The translations under genes were made by a program, and so were the position numbers. From JASEJA01 sp038872535 (GTDB lineage: Archaea; Thermoproteota; Bathyarchaeia; Bathyarchaeales; Bathycorpusculaceae): a DNA stretch of 9,211 nt. The stretch is from the NCBI GenBank assembly GCA_038872535.1, contig JAVZJY010000047.1, forward strand, positions 1-9,211, read 5' to 3'. This document shows, one piece after another, positions 1 to 4,127 of the stretch (the stretch's first letter is position 1; the number at the start of each line of letters is the position of its first letter). The notes under the pieces are model-generated. The model saw nothing but the letters and a program-made list of their open reading frames with translations, was not told the origin of the DNA and ran no database searches.

Positions 1-1221
1 GCGCATTTTTAGGCGTTCTATGGTTTTGGTGTCCCAGTAGAAGCCCGCCAGTCCCTTTTGGCCTGTTCTGCATTTTTCGAAGCCTAAACGTGTTACTATC
101 CTTCCTAATAGGCGGCTTGTAATCTGCTCTTTTTCAGGCAGACCTTCGTTGTAGACTTCAGTCACCGTTTGAATGGCTAATTTTCCGTTTTCTACCTTTT
201 CCTCGCATTTTAGGATGGCGTCTAAAACCCGGGCTTCTATGCTTGTCTGCTCCTCGTTTAGCCTTGTTTGGATTATTTGTTTCATGGCTTGTTCTAGGTT
301 ATCTTTTATTGCTTGGGACGGCGCCACTTGGAATAGGCTTATGAAGAGTTCAAGGACGCGAGCATTTCCTTGGCAGTCGCCACCGTTTTCTAGGCAATTT
401 ATTTGTGGAGTGTTTGAGTTGAGGTTTTTGAATCGGTACATCAAGAGTTGATTTCGGATTTCTTGGGCTTCTTCCTCGTCTATGAAAAGCCTTACCGGGC
501 GGACGGCTTTACTCATCTTTGTTATTATGCATCTGCTTTGAAGAGTGTCCGCCAATTCCTGTGTTCCAGCTAAGACTTTGAAGCCGAAGGTGTCAAAAAC
601 CGCAATTTGAGGAATATTGTTCTGGACTTTTTCTATTCGTATAGCATATTGCCCACGACGGTAGCCGCTGTTAAGTATGGCTAGGACTTCAACCATCTCC
701 TTTCTATTGTAGATTTCTGTCTCGTCTAGCATTATGGTTGGATGCCAAGCTTCCAAGGCACGAAAAAGGGAGGCAGCGCTCATGCTCGTCGCCATAATGC
801 TGCGATAACAGAGCCTGTGGAAACATTCTAGGGCACGAGTTTTTCCGCTGGCCATAGGCCCCAAAAAGAAGAGGTATGGAACAACTGTGAAGTTCTCTGG
901 AAGCCAAGAAGCCAAGACGAAGGCAGCGTAAACATCATACATGAGCTCGTTTGCCACGTCCAGGTGTTCGATAAAGAATGTTTTAACTCGGTTGAAGAGG
1001 GCTTCTTCGCTTTCATAATCTTTTGGAATGTGGGCTGTTGGCCATGGAACACGCTTTAATGGGACATAACGCGTATCGTTGTGGGTGAAGGTGTTCCATG
1101 GGTTGTCTGCCACCAAAAATTTTTGTTCATGCCTATCGTAGACTATGTAGACGCCTGTGTCTGTCTGCTCAAAAATTATGTCTTGTAGGGCCAAGCCTGG
1201 AGTCACGACTGTTTGGGTCAA
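1..1221 (-). CDS. AAA+/primase-helicase-type ATPase of a mobile element, partial (C-terminus beyond left edge)
   Basis: The frame is open for 407 codons and runs off the left edge without a stop. A Walker A motif GPMASGKT lies at residues 121-128 after a hydrophobic strand (PYLFFL), and a Walker B-like IMLDE at 163-167. The segment ADTLQSR (about 224-230) resembles the sensor/arginine region of DUF3631/DUF927-type helicases of archaeal viruses and plasmids. The last 80 or so residues look like a winged helix. I infer an ATP-driven role in replication of a virus or plasmid, at its DNA in the cytoplasm. The start is uncertain. TTG at 1221-1219 is chosen because it overlaps the upstream stop as TTGA and has GGAAGG 11 bases before it; GTG at 1206 is an alternative, and the first in-frame ATG is about 100 codons in, shortly before Walker A. 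The family is a motif-level call; the ATPase is fairly sure, the exact family is not. Confidence 0.75.
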   Translation of the reverse strand, partial: MTQTVVTPGLALQDIIFEQTDTGVYIVYDRHEQKFLVADNPWNTFTHNDTRYVPLKRVPWPTAHIPKDYESEEALFNRVKTFFIEHLDVANELMYDVYAAFVLASWLPENFTVVPYLFFLGPMASGKTRALECFHRLCYRSIMATSMSAASLFRALEAWHPTIMLDETEIYNRKEMVEVLAILNSGYRRGQYAIRIEKVQNNIPQIAVFDTFGFKVLAGTQELADTLQSRCIITKMSKAVRPVRLFIDEEEAQEIRNQLLMYRFKNLNSNTPQINCLENGGDCQGNARVLELFISLFQVAPSQAIKDNLEQAMKQIIQTRLNEEQTSIEARVLDAILKCEEKVENGKLAIQTVTEVYNEGLPEKEQITSRLLGRIVTRLGFEKCRTGQKGLAGFYWDTKTIERLKMR

Positions 1222-1529
1222 CTGCGCTTTTTCCTTCCAACAGTTGAGCCGTTTTTGAAGATCCAGTAGAAGTATCCGTTTCGGGTTAGCTTTCCCCTGT
1301 GGGCTTGCAGATCTTTAAGCATGGCTTTAAACTCCGGATTGTTGAAGTCTTCGCTTCTTTGGTATTGGCCGCTTGAACCTTCCGCGTCTTCCCATTTAAT
1401 CTTGTCTGGGTTCCAGCCTATTTTGGCCTCTTTAATCCGCTGTTTTGCTGCGGAAACGCCAGCCTCAACAGCATCCAAAAAATCTAGTAATGCAGTTAAG
1501 GCTAGGTCTTCGTTTCCTTTTTCCGTCAT
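1218..1529 (-). CDS. Small unrecognised protein, 103 aa
   Basis: I do not recognise this protein. The N-terminal third is predicted helical and mixed-charge (LALTALLDFLDAVEAG). A polar linker follows, and the C-terminal end is aromatic then strongly basic (GYFYWIFKNGSTVGRKKR). Short proteins ending in an aromatic hairpin plus an Arg/Lys tail are often nucleic-acid binding, but that is only inference. An ATG three codons upstream (1538) is possible. I prefer the ATG at 1529-1527 because it makes a 4-base ATGA overlap with the stop of the 92-aa gene. It also lies 10 bases from the AGGAG at 1544-1540, whereas the upstream ATG is only one base from it. The gene overlaps the downstream ATPase start by 4 bases, so co-expression with the replication protein is likely. 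Confidence 0.7.
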   Translation of the reverse strand: MTEKGNEDLALTALLDFLDAVEAGVSAAKQRIKEAKIGWNPDKIKWEDAEGSSGQYQRSEDFNNPEFKAMLKDLQAHRGKLTRNGYFYWIFKNGSTVGRKKRS

Positions 1530-1804
1530 TCTGTCCATGCTCCTTCGGTGGAGCCTAAGGGTTTGGCGTATTTTTCCACAAGCTTGCGGTACTCGTTTTG
1601 AAGCTTTTCAGCGTCAGCAAGGGAACTGACCCTCTGCGTTTCGAAAATCAGTATGTGGCCTTTGTCTTTGTCAATGCCGTAGATGCGGAAAACAAGCTTC
1701 TGAATGAACCCATTTTTGGCAATCACTGTTCCTGAATGGTGAAGGGGCCTAGCCAAGTCGGCTCTAGCCTTGAACTCTTCAAAATTGCGGATCACCTCTT
1801 TCAT
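1526..1804 (-). CDS. Small unrecognised protein, 92 aa
   Basis: I cannot assign a family. The middle (about 26-57) reads as beta strands (TVIAKNGFIQKLVFRIYG, then HILIFETQ). The C-terminal third is a charged helix (about 60-82: LADAEKLQNEYRKLVEKY). There is no signal peptide, membrane span, cysteine cluster or obvious catalytic motif, so it is probably a soluble alpha/beta protein. The ATG at 1804-1802 overlaps the TGA of a 14-codon reading frame upstream (ATGA), and the gene's own TGA overlaps the next start in the same way. It lies between an RHH regulator and a replication-type ATPase, so it is likely an accessory gene of the same mobile element. No function is proposed. Confidence 0.7.
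   Translation of the reverse strand: MKEVIRNFEEFKARADLARPLHHSGTVIAKNGFIQKLVFRIYGIDKDKGHILIFETQRVSSLADAEKLQNEYRKLVEKYAKPLGSTEGAWTE
1540..1544 (-). promoter_or_regulatory. Shine-Dalgarno AGGAG that decides the start of the 103-aa gene
   Basis: Reading on the minus strand, AGGAG sits inside the end of the 92-aa gene. It is one base from the ATG at 1538 but ten bases from the ATG at 1529. The spacing favours the second, which also overlaps the upstream stop as ATGA. Confidence 0.5.
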
Positions 1805-1845
1805 TGAATGTGCCCCCGGACTGTGGCTATGGCTTTAACCTTCAT
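1801..1845 (-). CDS. Possible 14-aa peptide (MKVKAIATVRGHIQ), coupled between neighbours
   Basis: A short frame starts at ATG 1845-1843 inside the end of the RHH gene. It is preceded by a strong GAGGAGGG a few bases upstream, and its TGA overlaps the ATG of the 92-aa gene as ATGA. The SD in front of it is the best in this stretch, so ribosomes probably start here. It may be a coupling or leader peptide for the 92-aa gene, or the remnant N-terminus of a longer protein cut by a mutation. The length is too short to show coding bias. Confidence 0.35.
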   Translation of the reverse strand: MKVKAIATVRGHIQ

Positions 1846-2017
1846 GGTTTGCCCTCCTCAGTTTTTCCTGGTTTTCTATGGCTTCAACCCTTAGGCGTAC
1901 AGCTTCGGAAACAAATTCTGAAATGCTGTGGTATGTTCCAACCTTCTCTATTAGCGTTTTGACGCGTTCTACGAGTTCCTCCCTCAACGTGACGCTCTTA
2001 TAGTTGCTTGTAGGCAT
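1835..2017 (-). CDS. Ribbon-helix-helix (CopG/MetJ-like) DNA-binding regulator, 60 aa
   Basis: The product has the RHH layout. A short N-terminal beta strand (YKSVTL, about residues 6-11) is followed by helix A (REELVERVKTLIEKVG), a turn, and helix B (SISEFVSEAVRLRVEAI). RHH proteins dimerise and insert the paired strand into the DNA major groove. At 60 residues it is typical for a stand-alone regulator. The frame has an earlier ATG at 2056, but the ATG at 2017 is chosen. The RHH fold starts right after it, GGGGT lies a few bases upstream, and a TATA box about 24 bases upstream would put transcription start at or next to this ATG. It heads the minus-strand chain and faces a related RHH gene across about 150 bases. 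Binding to the shared promoter region (autoregulation) is likely but inferred. Confidence 0.85.
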   Translation of the reverse strand: MPTSNYKSVTLREELVERVKTLIEKVGTYHSISEFVSEAVRLRVEAIENQEKLRRANHEG

Positions 2018-2036
2018 ATTTTTACCCCGCTTAAAC

Positions 2037-2045
2037 TTTATAAAT
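2037..2045 (-). promoter_or_regulatory. TATA-box promoter for the leftward regulator/ATPase operon
   Basis: On the minus strand the sequence reads ATTTATAAA, centred near 2041. Archaeal initiation falls about 25 bases downstream, near 2016, which coincides with the RHH start codon at 2017; the transcript may be leaderless. A second AT-rich candidate (ATATTTTAAA) lies at about 2061-2070 and would instead give a short leader containing the GGGGT motif. Confidence 0.5.
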
Positions 2046-2114
2046 GTGGTATTCATATGGTTTAAAATATAAGAATTGTTGAGAGGATAGAATAAAAAAG
2101 TTGGAGTGTAGCGG

Positions 2115-2129
2115 CCGAAAGTTTATTAA
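2115..2129 (+). promoter_or_regulatory. BRE/TATA promoter for the rightward RHH and VapB-like genes
   Basis: CGAAAG followed by TTTATTAA (TATA part 2122-2129) resembles an archaeal BRE plus TATA box. Predicted initiation near 2150 leaves a leader of about 16 bases before the ATG at 2168. That leader holds the purine-rich GGTTTAGGTAAGGT, which can serve as ribosome binding site. The region between the two divergent starts (2018-2167) holds both promoters and nothing else that I can identify; I found no convincing long inverted repeat as operator. Confidence 0.5.
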
Positions 2130-2167
2130 GGCTTTGCTAATGTATAGATAAGGTTTAGGTAAGGTAT

Positions 2168-2581
2168 ATGCCGATAGGCAAATACAGGGGAATAACCCTA
2201 AACAGAGAGCTCGTAAATAAGATAGAGGAATACATTAGGGCGCATCCGGAGATGGGATACAAAAGCCTCGCAGACTTCGTAACAGACGCTATTCGCGAAA
2301 AATGCGAACAACTAAAAATCTTTACCCCGCCCCCTGAGGTGCCACCGCTTGAACACTTCAACATAAACGAAAATGGTGTCCGCATCCTCGACAGAACATT
2401 AGCAAATGGCTACTCAAGAGGCCGCATAGTAGACGTCTACTTCAAGCCGGACCGCATAATATGCGAATACTGTGGAACAAACAACTGCCGCCACGTACGA
2501 TTTGCCCTAAAAATACCAAAGGTGAGGGAGATACTCTCCCAGAAAGACTGGCCCATAAGCAAGAGAATCAAGGAGGAATAA
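2168..2581 (+). CDS. Ribbon-helix-helix regulator with a C-terminal Cys/His (zinc-like) domain, 137 aa
   Basis: Residues 5-48 form an RHH module: strand YRGITL, helix RELVNKIEEYIRAH, turn, helix SLADFVTDAIREKCEQL. A proline-rich linker (54-60, TPPPEVP) leads to a second domain of about 65-120. This carries C99-x2-C102-x4-C107-x-H109, followed by VRFAL. That spacing suggests a bound zinc ion, and similar RHH-plus-CxHV architectures occur in archaeal genomes and mobile elements. The likely role is a sequence-specific transcription regulator in the cytoplasm; what the second domain senses or contacts is unknown. The start ATG follows GGTAAGGT and a TATA box. The downstream VapB-like gene starts only 3 bases after the stop, with its ribosome site inside this gene, so the two form an operon. 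The RHH part aligns with that of the divergent 60-aa protein, which suggests a duplicated pair. Confidence 0.85.
   Translation: MPIGKYRGITLNRELVNKIEEYIRAHPEMGYKSLADFVTDAIREKCEQLKIFTPPPEVPPLEHFNINENGVRILDRTLANGYSRGRIVDVYFKPDRIICEYCGTNNCRHVRFALKIPKVREILSQKDWPISKRIKEE
2571..2576 (+). promoter_or_regulatory. Shine-Dalgarno AGGAGG for the GTG-initiated VapB-like gene
   Basis: A perfect AGGAGG lies within the last codons of the 137-aa gene, 8 bases before GTG at 2585. It is the main reason for calling the GTG start of the 54-aa gene. Confidence 0.75.
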
Positions 2582-2584
2582 GCT

Positions 2585-2749
2585 GTGAAAACGATAAGGG
2601 TGTCAGATGAAACCCACAAAAAGCTGACAGAAATCCTCGGAAAACTAACAGCTGAAACAGGCAAGATTCACACATATGAAGATGTGATTAAAGTCTTAAT
2701 ACAAAATTCTACGCGGGCATATCAACAGATTGATGCTAAAAAGGTCTAG
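2585..2749 (+). CDS. VapB-like antitoxin / small DNA-binding protein, 54 aa, GTG start
   Basis: The frame begins GTG at 2585 and ends TAG at 2747-2749. The N-terminus MKTIRVSDETHKKLTEILG and the following KIHTYEDVIKVLI match the pattern of archaeal VapB-type antitoxins: a strand, a helix, then a T-Y-x-D-V-I segment starting a second helix. Such proteins bind DNA as dimers and usually neutralise a PIN-domain RNase (VapC) encoded next to them. No PIN toxin follows; the next gene is convergent and unrelated. It may therefore be an orphan antitoxin, or act purely as a regulator for the element. A strong SD and the 3-base gap from the 137-aa gene indicate co-transcription. The coding call is confident; the antitoxin role is family-level inference. 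Confidence 0.8.
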   Translation: MKTIRVSDETHKKLTEILGKLTAETGKIHTYEDVIKVLIQNSTRAYQQIDAKKV

Positions 2750-2782
2750 ACTTAAATATTAAAAAGATTTATCGTGGCTCCC

Positions 2783-2804
2783 AAAAATAAGAAAACTGTA
2801 AAAA
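2783..2804 (-). terminator. T-rich tract, possible terminator of the defence operon
   Basis: On the minus strand, 65-90 bases past the stop of the metallo-beta-lactamase gene, the sequence is T-rich with two runs of five T (TTTTTACAGTTTTC...TTTTT). Archaeal RNA polymerase stops at such U-rich stretches without needing a hairpin. The rest of the gene-free segment 2750-2870 is AT-rich, and I see no other feature in it. Confidence 0.4.
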
Positions 2805-2870
2805 GAACGCCATATCTGCGTTTAACTGCAACTAACAGAAACATTTTGCAATTTTAGAATATCATACGGG

Positions 2871-4127
2871 TTATTCTATTCGAGACAGTTTCGTTGTTTC
2901 TTTTATGGCTTTAAGAAATATTTTTGGTTTTTCGGTGTGGATCAGCTTTATGCCTTTTCTTGGTTTGACCTTTTCTAATATTGTTTTAAGCTGATATTGG
3001 TAATAGTGACCTGACGCTCTTATCCTATACAATTCTATTCCCATCATTGAGAACCAGTTAGCTATGACCGTGTATTCTGAGCCTTCCTCAATTTGAGGCT
3101 CCGGTTCGGAGATTATTGCAAGGCAATCCTTTGAGAGACTCCTGGTTAAGTTAAGATCTTTTATTAAGTCTACAATTTCTTTATAAGACACTAAAATTAG
3201 CGTCTTTTCTTTTACGCTTTCGATGGGTGTTTTTGGGAACGGGGCAAGATAATCCACGTATTCGTCTATAGTTTGGGGTTTTAGGGGTAATTTTGGGATT
3301 TTTTCCAAAAGTTTTGCCAATGGGATTGAGGCTATTGCAACTTGCATTTTCATCTCCTCAGCCATTGTCAATAGCATGTAAGCATATTCGACATCTAGCG
3401 AGTGTAAAGTTGCGAGTAATTGTTTTCTGTTTCTTACCAGTTTTTCTATTATTTTTGTTGCTTCAGCTGGGGTTATTGGGATCCTGTCCGATCCTATGTT
3501 TGTTCCTTCGATGATTAAAGTGTCTATTTTTATATCCTTGTTTTCCTCCAGAAAATTGAACAGATCGTCACCTTGGTTAAGTTCACGGAATACGCTTTGG
3601 TCCAGAAAACTTTCAATTCTGAAGTCTCCTGTGTAAAGCATGGTTTCATTTTTTCCGAAGTATATGAAAGCGTATGCAGGGTATGCGCTATGAGAAACAG
3701 GTATTGCCATAACGTTGTTTTCATCGGTTTGAAAGGGTAGCAGTTCCACTAATTCCACATAATATTTTCTTGGTATCAAAGAAAGCCATGTGGGTGAAGC
3801 ACCCCATTTTTCTTCCATATCCTCATAGACTGCTATGCTTGGAAGTTTGACTTTTGTTTCACATGGGATGTTTGAGAGGACACCAAGATGGTCTAAGTGC
3901 ATGTGGGAAATGTAGATTGCGCTTGCTCCATCGTACCATTCCGGCTTCGGAATAGCTCCAATGCTTCTGAGCTCGGCTACACCCCTCGGAGCGATGAATC
4001 CAGAATAGTATCTGCTCATAAGATCGAACCTAATTCCTTGGTCGAAGATTATTGTCTGATCACCATCTTCTATTCTGATGAAGTTTCCTCCAATGCTTGT
4101 TGAACCGCTAAGAATCTTTATTTCCAT
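2871..4127 (-). CDS. Beta-CASP metallo-beta-lactamase nuclease (RNase J/CPSF-like), 418 aa
   Basis: The metallo-beta-lactamase motifs are all visible: D29 after the first strands (IIFDQG), HMHLDH at 75-80, H146 in PVSHSAY, and D168 in YTGDFR. The beta-CASP motifs follow in order: acidic E207 in LIIEGTN (motif A), H374 in ASGH (motif B) and H397 in LIHTEK (motif C). This is the arrangement of two-zinc nucleases such as RNase J, CPSF73 and SNM1, so hydrolysis of RNA or DNA phosphodiester bonds is expected. At 418 residues it holds the core fold with no KH domain or obvious extension. The MBL core around the motifs diverges from housekeeping RNase J, which usually has HGHEDH. It starts with ATG 4127, overlaps the helicase stop by 10 bases and has GAGG seven bases upstream, so it is translationally coupled as the last gene of the operon. 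I infer an effector or processing nuclease of the defence system. A moonlighting role in RNA processing cannot be excluded. Confidence 0.9.
   Translation of the reverse strand: MEIKILSGSTSIGGNFIRIEDGDQTIIFDQGIRFDLMSRYYSGFIAPRGVAELRSIGAIPKPEWYDGASAIYISHMHLDHLGVLSNIPCETKVKLPSIAVYEDMEEKWGASPTWLSLIPRKYYVELVELLPFQTDENNVMAIPVSHSAYPAYAFIYFGKNETMLYTGDFRIESFLDQSVFRELNQGDDLFNFLEENKDIKIDTLIIEGTNIGSDRIPITPAEATKIIEKLVRNRKQLLATLHSLDVEYAYMLLTMAEEMKMQVAIASIPLAKLLEKIPKLPLKPQTIDEYVDYLAPFPKTPIESVKEKTLILVSYKEIVDLIKDLNLTRSLSKDCLAIISEPEPQIEEGSEYTVIANWFSMMGIELYRIRASGHYYQYQLKTILEKVKPRKGIKLIHTEKPKIFLKAIKETTKLSRIE

Noticed and set aside
173..451. Plus-strand frame of 92 codons opposite the left ATPase
   Set aside because: It is antisense to a frame with clear protein motifs, has no promoter or SD, and is rich in Ser/Phe/Arg as shadow frames are.
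704..1052. Minus-strand frames of 67 and 74 codons inside the left ATPase gene
   Set aside because: They are out-of-frame shadows of the long open frame that carries the Walker A motif at about 838-861; their translations show no fold-like pattern.
2018..2056. Upstream ATG (2056) as start of the 60-aa RHH gene
   Set aside because: The extra 13 codons contain the TATA box itself and lie before the usual RHH start; the ATG at 2017 has better support.
2108..2120. CGGCCG palindrome as a regulator operator
   Set aside because: It is a six-base palindrome only, occurs once, and has no matching copy near the other promoter.
2155..2385. Minus-strand frame of 76 codons opposite the 137-aa RHH gene
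   Set aside because: The plus strand here encodes a convincing RHH protein with promoter and SD; the antisense frame has none.
2750..2870. tRNA gene, CRISPR repeat or attachment repeat in the convergent gap
   Set aside because: No cloverleaf-compatible sequence, repeated unit or direct repeat could be seen by eye.
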